Assembly: GCF_000422445.1 (NCBI RefSeq)
Contig: NZ_KE383837.1
Location: 372,001-436,000, forward strand
Direction: 5' to 3'
Length of the DNA stretch: 64,000 bases
Origin: Paenibacillus assamensis DSM 18201
GTDB taxonomy: Bacteria; Bacillota; Bacilli; Paenibacillales; Paenibacillaceae
The translations under genes were made by a program, and so were the position numbers. Position 1 is the first letter of the stretch; each line of letters starts with the position of its first letter. The notes beneath the pieces are model-generated. The model was not told the DNA's origin. It ran no database searches and worked only from the letters and a program-made list of their open reading frames with translations. Below are positions 47,329 through 55,886 of the stretch, in pieces.

Positions 47329-47389
47329 CTAGTTGTCCCTCCTCTTCCTACAATGTATGCGTAACAGTTGGAATCAGCTTGTGCACAAA

Positions 47390-47418
47390 AAGAGCCAAGA
47401 TTACCCATCTTGGCTCTT
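47390..47418 (-). terminator. Terminator of the spoVIF-like gene
   Basis: AAGAGCCAAGAT and ATCTTGGCTCTT, 12-bp perfect stem with a 5-base loop; TTTTTGTG follows on the minus strand. Confidence 0.87.
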
Positions 47419-47469
47419 AAACATGTTCTTGACTGAAGTTATGTTGATACACACAAGCGTTACACATAA

Positions 47470-47757
47470 TTAACGGAACATCGTCCACAGTTTGAGCAGA
47501 TGAAGCGTGTTATTCGGGTCAATTTTTTGCGCAATAATAAACTGTACAAATTGTTCTTCCTGTGTTGCAGATAAAGGCTCATTCACAATTTTTGCACCTT
47601 GGCGCAGCAGCTTCCGAACCGTTGCTGTATGTTGCAAATCTGCTTTTGTAACACCTTGAAATAATTGCTTAAGGCGATCTTTCACAACCGGATTACGTGT
47701 CTTGTCCTTCACTCGTTGAACGAGCTGTGGGCTGATACCGTACTTTTGATAACTCAC
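47470..47757 (-). CDS. spoVIF: Stage VI sporulation protein F-like
   Basis: A 95-residue helical protein resembling SpoVIF (YjcC): VVKDRLKQLFQGVTKADLQ, TVRKLLRQGAKIVNEPLSAT and EEQFVQFIIAQKIDPNNTLH. SpoVIF is needed for coat assembly downstream of GerE in B. subtilis. The GTG at 47757 is about 12 bases after GGAGG; a longer frame to 47832 runs into Cys-rich random sequence and is rejected. The similarity is moderate, so the name is probable rather than certain. Confidence 0.68.
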   Translation of the reverse strand: MSYQKYGISPQLVQRVKDKTRNPVVKDRLKQLFQGVTKADLQHTATVRKLLRQGAKIVNEPLSATQEEQFVQFIIAQKIDPNNTLHLLKLWTMFR

Positions 47758-47997
47758 GTGACCGCTACACCTCCAGCATAGTATATTGTCCGCTTGTATA
47801 TGAGGTCTACAGGCGACATGGCATAGAAGCAATAACCATTGTTACATTGTATGCAAATAGGCTCGTCTACTGTGCTCAGTATTGCATCTGGATTGTGCAT
47901 CATCCATATTGTTCTATGTCCATCTATGCTCTACGATGGTCTTGCTACAAGCTAATCAATGCAATCCATATATAGAACGCCATAAACAAATAACAAA

Positions 47998-48040
47998 AAA
48001 GCTATGCCCTCTCATGCAAGCATGAAAGAAGCACAGCTTT
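47998..48040 (-). terminator. Terminator of recG
   Basis: AAAGCTGTGC and GCATAGCTTT (minus strand) enclose an inner CATGC/GCATG stem; TTTTTTGTT follows. It lies 29 bases past the recG stop. Confidence 0.85.
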
Positions 48041-48068
48041 GATTGTTAAACCTTTGGTGTTAAGCCCA

Positions 48069-50117
48069 TTAATCCAATTGTTCGCCCTGGAATAACTGCT
48101 CCTGCTGTACGGCATCACGCAGCAATTGATATTCCTGAGAAGTCCAGAAATCCTCGGAACGAATGAGCTCCGCCGCATCATCACGAGCTTGCTCCAATAC
48201 AGCAAAGTCACTAGACATGTCCGCAACTTTGAAATCTGGCATGCCGCTCTGTTTCGTACCGAAGAAGTCACCAGGCCCTCGAAGCTCCAAATCCCGCTCA
48301 GACAGCTCGAAGCCATCTTCTGTCTCCGTCATTATGCGCATCCGTTCTTGACCAACCTCAGACTTCGGATCGGCAATGAGCACACAGTACGATTGATGTG
48401 CGCCACGACCTACCCGCCCCCGCAGCTGATGCAGCTGGGACAAGCCGAATCGCTCGGCATCCATCACGATCATCAAAGTCGAATTTGGTACATCGACACC
48501 AACCTCGATAACCGTCGTCGAGACGAGCACATGTGTTTCGTTCGCACTGAACAGCCTCATCGCTTCGTCCTTCTCTGCTGCATTCATACGACCGTGCAGC
48601 AATCCCACCTTAAGATCAGGAAATGCCTGCTGCATCTGTACATGCACATCGATGGCATTCTGTACATCCAGCTTGTCCGACTCTTCGATTAATGGTGTAA
48701 TGATATACGCTTGGCGTCCAGCCGTCACTTCACGACGGATAAATCCAAGCACTCGGTCCAGCATCTCATGCTTGACCCAGTACGTTTTAATCGGTTTGCG
48801 CCCAGCAGGACGCTCCTTAATCGAAGAAACATCCATATCGCCAAATGCCGTAATAGCAAGTGTGCGAGGGATTGGCGTCGCCGTCATGAGCAGCACATCT
48901 GGATTATAGCCTTTATGGCGCAGTACGCTGCGTTGATTCACACCGAAACGATGCTGCTCATCCGTAACGACCAAGCCCAGATTGCGGAAATGGACATCAT
49001 CTTGGATAAGTGCATGCGTGCCAACGACAATGTGTACCGTACCCATTTGCAGGGCACTCAGTACATCGCGTCGCTTACGTGCCGTTAAACTTCCTGTTAA
49101 CAGACCTACTTCAATACCGTGCGGTCCAAATAGCTTCGTCAAAGAGCGCATATGCTGCTCCGCCAATATTTCAGTAGGTACCATTAAGGCTCCTTGATAG
49201 CCGCTGCGAACAGCAGCATACAAAGAAACGGCAGCAACGACCGTTTTACCAGAGCCAACGTCCCCTTGCAGCAGTCGATTCATACACAACGGAGAACGCA
49301 TATCACTGAGAATATCCGTCACAGCCTTCTTCTGCGCTTCTGTCAATTCAAATGGAAGACTGCGGACAAACTCACGAACGGTAGCGTTAGAAGCGTCATG
49401 CACAACTCCGTCTGCTCGTTCGCGTGTTATCGCACGGAACATATGCAGCTTAAGCTGGAACAACAGCAGCTCCTCATAGACCATACGTCGTCGAGCCTGC
49501 TTGCCAATCTCCACATTATCAGGCTGATGCATCGCTTGAATGGCTTGCTTCCGCGGCATCAATTTGTAACGCTGCATAAACGAAGCAGGCATAATCTCTG
49601 GGATTGTCTCGCCAAACTGAACAAATGCCTGTGCCATCGTCTTGCGCATCCACGTCTGCGTAATCTTTCCTCCAACCGAATACACCGGTTGGAACGTGTC
49701 TCGACGCTGTGTACCTTGACCGGGGAACTCCGAAGTGGACACCGTTAATTGCAATCGGCGCTGATCCCACTTCCCAGTCAATACAATATCTCGTCCTTGC
49801 GTTAGCTGTTCACGTAAATAAGGACGATTGAACCAAGTCGCCGTTACGAGCCAGCTTTCGATCATCACACGACAGGACAAGCGAGACTTCTTGCCAAATC
49901 GCTGCATCACTGGCTCACTTACGATACGACCTTCAACTGTAATTTTATCGCCATCTTTGACTTCACTAAGCTGGCGTACTCGAAAATCATCATAACGAAA
50001 TGGAAAGTACAAGAGCAAATCAGCCACGGTAGAAATGCCAAAGGCGTGAAGCTCTTGTTGTTTCAAAGCGCTCACGCCTTTAATCTGTGTTACCGGAATA
50101 ACCGTATAATCAATCAT
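48069..50117 (-). CDS. recG: ATP-dependent DNA helicase RecG
   Basis: A 682-residue RecG. N-terminal wedge/OB region (residues about 50-150, with FPFRYDDF), Walker A LQGDVGSGKTVVA, DEAH-type box VVTDEQHRFGV, TATPIPRTLAITAFGDMD, and LHQLRGRVGRGAHQSY in the second RecA lobe. TRG-like text near the end (SERDLELRGPGDFFGTKQSG). It remodels stalled forks and Holliday junctions. Its start overlaps the degV stop by four bases, so it is translated from the fakA-degV unit. Confidence 0.97.
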   Translation of the reverse strand: MIDYTVIPVTQIKGVSALKQQELHAFGISTVADLLLYFPFRYDDFRVRQLSEVKDGDKITVEGRIVSEPVMQRFGKKSRLSCRVMIESWLVTATWFNRPYLREQLTQGRDIVLTGKWDQRRLQLTVSTSEFPGQGTQRRDTFQPVYSVGGKITQTWMRKTMAQAFVQFGETIPEIMPASFMQRYKLMPRKQAIQAMHQPDNVEIGKQARRRMVYEELLLFQLKLHMFRAITRERADGVVHDASNATVREFVRSLPFELTEAQKKAVTDILSDMRSPLCMNRLLQGDVGSGKTVVAAVSLYAAVRSGYQGALMVPTEILAEQHMRSLTKLFGPHGIEVGLLTGSLTARKRRDVLSALQMGTVHIVVGTHALIQDDVHFRNLGLVVTDEQHRFGVNQRSVLRHKGYNPDVLLMTATPIPRTLAITAFGDMDVSSIKERPAGRKPIKTYWVKHEMLDRVLGFIRREVTAGRQAYIITPLIEESDKLDVQNAIDVHVQMQQAFPDLKVGLLHGRMNAAEKDEAMRLFSANETHVLVSTTVIEVGVDVPNSTLMIVMDAERFGLSQLHQLRGRVGRGAHQSYCVLIADPKSEVGQERMRIMTETEDGFELSERDLELRGPGDFFGTKQSGMPDFKVADMSSDFAVLEQARDDAAELIRSEDFWTSQEYQLLRDAVQQEQLFQGEQLD

Positions 50118-50998
50118 GAATTCAATGGATCTGGATCTGGACTAGCTGGGCGAACGAACACCGCAACCGTTCCATGTCCAACATGCGTGCCGATAACGGC
50201 ACCAATACGAGTATATTGAACAGATTGTACGTCGAATTGAGACTTCAATTCTGCAACAACCGTATCGGCTGTAGATTTCTCCGTGGAGTAACCAACCCCA
50301 ACATCTACAGGTTGATCACCAAAATGCTCTTTGTACATCTCCAACACACGCTGAAGCAACCGCTTCTGCCCGCGTACTTTCTCAACTGCATAGACTTCGC
50401 CTTCCTTGTCGATCGACAAGATCGGCTTAATATTAAGCAGCGTTCCGAGCATAGCAGAAGCTTTCGCTATGCGACCGCCCTTTTGTAGATACTCAAGTGT
50501 ATCTACAAGGAAGTAAAGCTTCTGCTCCTGCTGCAATTGAGCAATTCGAGCTAAAATAGCATCCTTATCGTATCCAGCTTGAGCTAGCTTAGCAGCTTCT
50601 AAGACATAGACCCCAATACCGAACGAAGCGGACTTCGAGTCAATGACCGTTACATCCACTTGCTCTTCTTCCAGCATACTGCTCGCAAGCAGTGCTGACT
50701 GGTACGTTCCACTCATCGCTGCGGAGAGATGAATAGAAATGATCGCACAATCTGGTGACTGTGCCTCAAGACGCTTGTAAACTTCCAAAAACTCAACCGG
50801 AGAAGGTTGTGATGTCGTTGGCAGCTTCGAAGCGTTAGCTAATTTTTCATAGAATTGGTCTGGGCTAATCGTTACTGCATCTTGATACATTTCATTGCCG
50901 AAATGCACTTTCAGCGGAACCATCTCAATGTTGTAACGCTCCCTTAATTCCTGGGGAATGTCCGCTGTACTGTCCGTAACTATACGTACGTTGGCCAT
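50114..50998 (-). CDS. DegV-family fatty-acid-binding protein (FakB-like)
   Basis: A 294-residue DegV protein. VRIVTDSTADIPQEL at the start, TSQPSPVEFLEVY with the lipid-carboxylate-binding Ser/Thr, IISIHLSAAMSGTYQSALLA, and a C-terminal RIGAVIGTHVGHGTVAVFV. FakB proteins present fatty acids to the kinase FakA, here the gene immediately upstream, so the pair probably makes acyl-phosphate for phospholipid synthesis. GGGAG before the ATG; its stop overlaps recG. Confidence 0.92.
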   Translation of the reverse strand: MANVRIVTDSTADIPQELRERYNIEMVPLKVHFGNEMYQDAVTISPDQFYEKLANASKLPTTSQPSPVEFLEVYKRLEAQSPDCAIISIHLSAAMSGTYQSALLASSMLEEEQVDVTVIDSKSASFGIGVYVLEAAKLAQAGYDKDAILARIAQLQQEQKLYFLVDTLEYLQKGGRIAKASAMLGTLLNIKPILSIDKEGEVYAVEKVRGQKRLLQRVLEMYKEHFGDQPVDVGVGYSTEKSTADTVVAELKSQFDVQSVQYTRIGAVIGTHVGHGTVAVFVRPASPDPDPLNS

Positions 50999-51032
50999 GT
51001 TTTGACTCCCTTCCGATGCTTATAACCAGATT

Positions 51033-52793
51033 CTATTCGATCGAGATTAAATAGGAGTAAATCGGTTGTCCACCTTCATGAACTTCAACCTCAGCATCCG
51101 GGTAATGCTCTTCAAGCCATTCTACCAGCTTCGCTGTATCTTCTTCCTTCGCATCTTCACCCGTAAGCAAGGTAATGATTTCGCCACCGTCTTCCATCAT
51201 CTTGAGAAGAAGCTGTTGACACGTTTCTGTCAAGTCCTCTGTCGTAGCTACAATCTTACCACCAGAAATACCGATGAAGTTACCAGCTTTAATCTCCAAA
51301 TCATCGAATGTCGTATCACGTACTGCGTATGTCAATTGACCTGATTTTACATGTGCAATTGCATCCTTCATTACTTGGATGTTCGTTTCTACACTTTCTT
51401 CTTCTTGGAAAGCAAATGCAGCCGAAATTCCTTGCGGAATCGTCTTCGTTTCCAATACCGTTACTTCTCGCTCAACGATCTCAGCAGCTTGTTTCGCTGC
51501 CATAATGATGTTCGAGTTGTTCGGCAAAATGAAGATATGCTGTGCAGAGATGTTATTGATCGCTTCCACAAAATCTTGCGTGCTCGGATTCATCGTTTGT
51601 CCACCGGACAATACAATATCTATACCCAAGCTGCTGAAGATATCCGTAACACCTTGACCCATCGCAACAGCGATAAACCCGTATGCAGCAATCTCATCTG
51701 CTGGCGGTTCAGCCATAACAACATCAGCTGCGTTTTCATGAACAGGCATATCAGCGAATACATCCGGCATTGCAGACAATTCGCCCTCATGTTCAAGCAA
51801 TTCGCGATGCTGCTCTCGCATGTTCAAAATATGAATGCGGATCAGTTCTCCGTACTGCATAGAAAGGTCCAGCACTTCACCTGGTTTGCGAGAATGCACA
51901 TGGACCTTCACAATCTCATCATCTTGGATAATGATAATTGAGTCACCATTCTTCGCTAGCGCTTGCTCATACACATCCTCTTGGAAAGGACGTCCCGTAG
52001 AACGAGAAAGATCAATAAAGAATTCCATATCGTACAAGAATTCGATATCTTCTGTATCCAGCTTTGCTTGCGCAGAAGTATGCTTGTCCGCTGCCTTCAG
52101 CTTCTCAAGTACAGATAGATCTGGTGCTGCAGGTGTTGCAACAGCAGAAGTTACAGAAGCAACATCGGATCCACTGAACTCCTCAATAGCACTCATAAAT
52201 CCTTCATAAATATAAACAAGACCTTGACCGCCAGAGTCTACAACTCCAACCTGCTTAAGGACAGGAAGAAGATCAGGCGTCTTAGCAAGGGCTTCATTCG
52301 CCTTTGCCAATACCTCACGCATCAGGTCGGCAACGTCTGGTGTGCGGCGCGCAATATGTACCGCATGCTTCGCTGCCTCTTTGGCAACGGTAAGAATCGT
52401 ACCTTCAACAGGCTTAACAACCGCCTTATAAGCAGTATCAACACCTGCTTGAAGTGCATGTGCAAACTGAACAGCGTTAATCTCATCCATACCTGCTACT
52501 CCACGGCTGAATCCGCGGAATAACTGCGATAGAATAACGCCTGAGTTTCCTCGTGCACCCATCAATAGACCTTTAGACAACACCTCTGCAGTCTTGGAGA
52601 TAGATGGGGACAATTTGCCTTTCATCTCCGTAACTCCAGCAGTCATCGTCAGGTTCATGTTCGTACCTGTATCACCGTCCGGCACCGGAAATACGTTAAG
52701 TGCGTTAACGTATTCAGCATGGCGGTTCAATGACTCAGCTCCGCTTAGCACCATATTGGAAAAATGTGTTCCATTTAATGAACGAATGTTCAA
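51033..52793 (-). CDS. fakA: Fatty acid kinase FakA (DAK-domain, YloV)
   Basis: A 586-residue DAK-type kinase. FPVPDGDTGTNMNLTMTAGV binds ATP-Mg, LLMGARGNSGVILSQLFRG completes the DhaL domain (residues 1-205), and the rest is the FakA middle and C-terminal domains (VAMGQGVTDIFSSLGIDIVL, and a terminal HEGGQPIYSYLISIE). It phosphorylates FakB-bound fatty acids. TTG start with GGAAGGGGA 7 bases upstream. In operon with asp23 (upstream), degV and recG. Confidence 0.95.
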   Translation of the reverse strand: MNIRSLNGTHFSNMVLSGAESLNRHAEYVNALNVFPVPDGDTGTNMNLTMTAGVTEMKGKLSPSISKTAEVLSKGLLMGARGNSGVILSQLFRGFSRGVAGMDEINAVQFAHALQAGVDTAYKAVVKPVEGTILTVAKEAAKHAVHIARRTPDVADLMREVLAKANEALAKTPDLLPVLKQVGVVDSGGQGLVYIYEGFMSAIEEFSGSDVASVTSAVATPAAPDLSVLEKLKAADKHTSAQAKLDTEDIEFLYDMEFFIDLSRSTGRPFQEDVYEQALAKNGDSIIIIQDDEIVKVHVHSRKPGEVLDLSMQYGELIRIHILNMREQHRELLEHEGELSAMPDVFADMPVHENAADVVMAEPPADEIAAYGFIAVAMGQGVTDIFSSLGIDIVLSGGQTMNPSTQDFVEAINNISAQHIFILPNNSNIIMAAKQAAEIVEREVTVLETKTIPQGISAAFAFQEEESVETNIQVMKDAIAHVKSGQLTYAVRDTTFDDLEIKAGNFIGISGGKIVATTEDLTETCQQLLLKMMEDGGEIITLLTGEDAKEEDTAKLVEWLEEHYPDAEVEVHEGGQPIYSYLISIE

Positions 52794-52808
52794 CGAATAT
52801 TCCCCTTC

Positions 52809-53168
52809 CTAGCTTAGTACACGCACGTCCTGCACAAAGATGTTAACTTGATCAACCTGAAGCCCGACTACCTCGTTCAACACATACTTTACTTTAAGTT
52901 GAATGTTGTGCGCTACTTCGGAAATCTTCGTACCGTAACTTACGACAATGTACAAATCTATATGCACATGATTGTGTTCGCGGCGAACTTCGACACCGCG
53001 TGACAAATTCTCACGTCCTAGCAGTTCTGCAATGCCGTCCTTCAGTTGCTTGCGTGAAGCCATGCCCACGAGACCGTAGACCTCCATCGCCGCCGAACCT
53101 GCAATAACCGCGACGACTTCTTCGGAGATGTTTACTTTCCCTAGTTCCAATCCGAGTTCGATGGCCAT
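52809..53168 (-). CDS. yloU: Asp23/Gls24-family envelope stress protein (YloU)
   Basis: A 119-residue Asp23 protein. VNISEEVVAVIAGSAAMEVY, GLVGMASRKQLKDGIAELLG and VHIDLYIVVSYGTKISEVAH are the family pattern. It stands in the conserved slot next to rpmB and before fakA. AAGGAG 10 bases before the ATG. Cytoplasmic, often membrane-associated through AmaP in other Firmicutes; no AmaP gene is seen here. Confidence 0.93.
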   Translation of the reverse strand: MAIELGLELGKVNISEEVVAVIAGSAAMEVYGLVGMASRKQLKDGIAELLGRENLSRGVEVRREHNHVHIDLYIVVSYGTKISEVAHNIQLKVKYVLNEVVGLQVDQVNIFVQDVRVLS

Positions 53169-53269
53169 GGTTGGTTCACTCCTTTTTTTGAGTATTATGG
53201 ACTAATCATTATTGTACTATAATAGAAAAAAGAAATAAACAACCCAAATATATAAAGTTTTCGTTTCAG

Positions 53270-53299
53270 TTGACGAGCCAAATCCGCCTATGGTATGAT
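53270..53299 (+). promoter_or_regulatory. Promoter of rpmB
   Basis: TTGACG (53270-53275), 18-base spacer, TATGAT (53294-53299), about 70 bases before the start codon. Confidence 0.65.
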
Positions 53300-53370
53300 A
53301 TTGGAGTATTTGAATTGAGCAAATGAACGTATGCATTGGTTGCTTTTTGGGGATAAAGGAGGTGTTAAGC

Positions 53371-53559
53371 ATGGCTCGCAAATGTTTTATTACGGGGAAG
53401 AAAGCAGGCTCCGGTAACAACCGTTCTCACGCGAACAATAAAACTCGCCGCTCTTGGGGAGTAAACGTGCAGAAGGTTCGCATCTTGGTTGATGGTAAAC
53501 CTAAACGTGTTTACGTGAGTACACGTGCTTTGAAAGCAGGTAAATTGACTCGCGTCTAA
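53371..53559 (+). CDS. rpmB: 50S ribosomal protein L28
   Basis: A 62-residue bL28. [20 protein letters not shown] is diagnostic; then [18 protein letters not shown]. One Cys only, so a zinc-independent form. AAGGAGG 9 bases before the ATG; own promoter and terminator; divergent from yloU as in other Bacillales. Confidence 0.97.
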   Translation: MARKCFITGKKAGSGNNRSHANNKTRRSWGVNVQKVRILVDGKPKRVYVSTRALKAGKLTRV

Positions 53560-53576
53560 TACCATGCACCATATAC

Positions 53577-53606
53577 AAAAAGCACCTGGTCTTCCAGGTG
53601 CTTTTT
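53577..53606. terminator. Terminator of rpmB
   Basis: AAAAAGCACCTGG and CCAGGTGCTTTTT, perfect 13-bp stem with loop TCTT. Confidence 0.93.
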
Positions 53607-53765
53607 CTCTATTCACTTACTCACTACCCCCTTGCTGCAGCTAGAGCTTAGCACGCCCTATAAGCAGCCACTTCACTAGACAACACGTTTCCGCCCCGTA
53701 CGAACTAGATTACAATCAAGTTGGATGGAATGACAACGGAGTTCGCCATATGGCCGCCTGGAGCA

Positions 53766-53846
53766 TCAATTTTTATGAAACGTGTTTAAAATGGCTTTGA
53801 CGAATCCCCCCAAAAACTTCGGCAGCTTAAATGTATAAAACTTCAT
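53766..53846 (-). CDS. spoVM: Stage V sporulation protein M (26 aa)
   Basis: A 26-codon gene reading MKFYTFKLPKFLGGFVKAIL then NTFHKN. The B. subtilis SpoVM is of identical length with MKFYTIKLPKFLGGFVRAML. An amphipathic helix that senses the convex forespore membrane and anchors SpoIVA. GAGGAGGGTGG precedes the ATG. The slot between rpmB and rpe is the conserved one. Too short for ordinary gene calling. Confidence 0.95.
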   Translation of the reverse strand: MKFYTFKLPKFLGGFVKAILNTFHKN

Positions 53847-53909
53847 CCATTTCCACCCTCCTCGCAATTCTCAGTTATCCCTAAACAGTGAGCTCACTAT
53901 CATAGCCAC

Positions 53910-53945
53910 AAAAAAAGGTTACATGAGACCATTCCTCATGTAACC
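53910..53945 (-). terminator. Terminator after the rpe operon
   Basis: GGTTACATGAG and CTCATGTAACC, perfect 11-bp stem; seven T follow on the minus strand. It ends the priA-to-54010 series ahead of spoVM. Confidence 0.9.
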
Positions 53946-54009
53946 ATCATATGCTGTCGGTTTCCCTCGTATGCTTGTCTACCCTTTCAAATAAATCATA
54001 ACCATCAAA

Positions 54010-54270
54010 TTAAGCATTAATAGGCAGCTTTTTTGTGTATTCTACCATGGCCATTAAGACGAGAAATGCGAATAAATAAAAGATAGACAGCACAACAAAC
54101 GTAATGCGCATGCCTCTCGTTTCAAACTTGCGGAAGAACCACACACCTACGAAAAAAGCACCTAGCGAAGCGATTAAATTATACGGGAATGGAATAAACG
54201 CATACCATCCAATTAATGACCCACAAAGAAAGCTCGTTGCTCCCAATGTTAAAGCTTGCCGCCAGTTCAA
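54010..54270 (-). CDS. Small three-helix membrane protein
   Basis: An 86-residue protein with hydrophobic segments LTLGATSFLCGSLIGWYAFI, LIASLGAFFVGVWFF and ITFVVLSIFYLFAFLVLMAM. TTG start with GGGGGAG 5 bases upstream. It lies 24 bases behind rpe, in the place where thiN stands in B. subtilis, and is probably the last gene of the operon. Family not recognised. Confidence 0.68.
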   Translation of the reverse strand: MNWRQALTLGATSFLCGSLIGWYAFIPFPYNLIASLGAFFVGVWFFRKFETRGMRITFVVLSIFYLFAFLVLMAMVEYTKKLPINA

Positions 54271-54294
54271 GCCCTCTCCCCCTTTAATTGGTCA

Positions 54295-54957
54295 TTACTT
54301 ACCTTCAGCTGCACGGCGGATTGCTGCAATCGCAGCTCCGCGATCAGATTGACCATATACAGCACTTCCTGCTACAAGCACGTCTGCTCCTGCCTCTGCT
54401 ACCGCTCTAGCTGTTTCTGTGCTAACGCCACCATCCACTTGGATGTGCATAGCATGATTGCCTTTAGCATCTGCTAGACTGCGTAGACGGCGAATTTTAT
54501 CTAATGTATTGGAAATAAACTTCTGCCCGCCAAAGCCCGGATTTACGGTCATAACAAGCGCCAAATCCAGATCTGGAATGACTTCTTCGATAGCTGCAAG
54601 AGAAGTATGCGGATTAATCGCTACTCCAGCCTTAGCACCGGACTCTTTAATCTGATAAATGACACGGTGCAAATGTGAACATGCTTCCGCATGCACGGTA
54701 ATAATATCTGCTCCCGCCTTCGCGAAGTCTGCTACATATTTCTCAGGTTCTACGATCATCAAATGAACGTCCAGCGTCAACTTCGTCAAAGGACGAATCG
54801 CTTGAACCGCAATTGGACCGAATGTCAGGTTAGGCACAAAACGGCCATCCATCGCATCGATATGAATCCAATCCGCGCCACCGCGCTCGACATCAAGCAC
54901 ATCTTCCCCTAGACGTGCAAAATCTGCTGATAAAATAGAGGGTGCAATACGTATCAT
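54295..54957 (-). CDS. rpe: Ribulose-phosphate 3-epimerase
   Basis: A 220-residue TIM barrel. [35 protein letters not shown] (catalytic Asp and His metal ligands), [19 protein letters not shown] and [10 protein letters not shown] are all present. It interconverts ribulose-5-phosphate and xylulose-5-phosphate in the pentose phosphate pathway. The start is 5 bases after the rsgA stop. Confidence 0.97.
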   Translation of the reverse strand: MIRIAPSILSADFARLGEDVLDVERGGADWIHIDAMDGRFVPNLTFGPIAVQAIRPLTKLTLDVHLMIVEPEKYVADFAKAGADIITVHAEACSHLHRVIYQIKESGAKAGVAINPHTSLAAIEEVIPDLDLALVMTVNPGFGGQKFISNTLDKIRRLRSLADAKGNHAMHIQVDGGVSTETARAVAEAGADVLVAGSAVYGQSDRGAAIAAIRRAAEGK

Positions 54958-54962
54958 CTTAG

Positions 54963-55883
54963 TTAGTACCTCCGCTTTTTGTCTTTCATTTCTTCCATAA
55001 AGAGCTGATAATGCTCGTAGCGGGATGACGAAATATCGCCTTCCTCCAATGCTACCTTCACACGGCAGCCTGGCTCATGCGTATGCGTACATCCACGGAA
55101 TTTGCATGATTCAGCATAGGTGCGAAACTCACGGAAGCAGCTAGCAAGCTCCTCTACACCGAGTTCCAAGAAGTCCAGTTGGCTAAATCCTGGTGTATCA
55201 GCAATGTAACCTTCCCCTGTCGCCAACGGAATAAGTTCCACGTGCCGAGTCGTATGCTTACCGCGTCCCAATCGGTGACTGATCGCATTCGTCTCTAGAG
55301 ATAGCCCTGGGAACATCGCATTAAGCAGCGATGATTTACCCACGCCAGACTGTCCGGCAAATACGCTTATATCATCAGCCAGCAGCTCTGAGAGCTTATC
55401 ATAGCCCCAACCTGTCTTTGAACTTGTTTCGATCACATCGTAGCCAATGGAACGATACAGCGCAACCGCATCCTTCAACTTCGCTTCTTGCTTGCTGAAT
55501 TGTTCATCAGGCAAATCCGAGATCAAATCCCATTTCGTCAGTACAATGACTGCATCAAGTCCAGCATGTTCAATATGTACTAAGAACTTGTCCAGCAGCT
55601 GCGTATTCAGATCGGGCTCTAATACCGAAAATGCTAATATGGCAAGACTAACATTGGCAATTGGAGGGCGGATAAGCTCACTATGGCGCTCATCGATGCC
55701 TTCCACTGTACCTTCCCCATTGTCAGTCATTGAAAAGTTGACACGATCCCCCACTAGGGGGGATATGCCCTTCTTCTTGAATACGCCTCTCGCTCGGCAT
55801 TGAACGACTGCATCCATCGACTCACCGTCTGGGCGCACATAGTAATATCCGCTCAGCGCTTTCACGATCAAACCTTTTGGCAT
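54963..55883 (-). CDS. rsgA: Ribosome small-subunit GTPase RsgA (YloQ/CpgA)
   Basis: A 306-residue circularly permuted GTPase. OB fold in residues 1-75, G4 VLTKWDL before G1 [14 protein letters not shown], then [10 protein letters not shown] (G3), and a C-terminal zinc site [14 protein letters not shown]. Late 30S maturation factor. The ATG at 55883 follows GGAGG, which overlaps the prkC stop region. Confidence 0.96.
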   Translation of the reverse strand: MPKGLIVKALSGYYYVRPDGESMDAVVQCRARGVFKKKGISPLVGDRVNFSMTDNGEGTVEGIDERHSELIRPPIANVSLAILAFSVLEPDLNTQLLDKFLVHIEHAGLDAVIVLTKWDLISDLPDEQFSKQEAKLKDAVALYRSIGYDVIETSSKTGWGYDKLSELLADDISVFAGQSGVGKSSLLNAMFPGLSLETNAISHRLGRGKHTTRHVELIPLATGEGYIADTPGFSQLDFLELGVEELASCFREFRTYAESCKFRGCTHTHEPGCRVKVALEEGDISSSRYEHYQLFMEEMKDKKRRY

Positions 55884-55886
55884 CAC

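Noticed and set aside
47758-47832. Upstream extension of the SpoVIF-like protein
   Set aside because: Cys-rich residues unlike the family, and the GGAGG site would lie within coding sequence.
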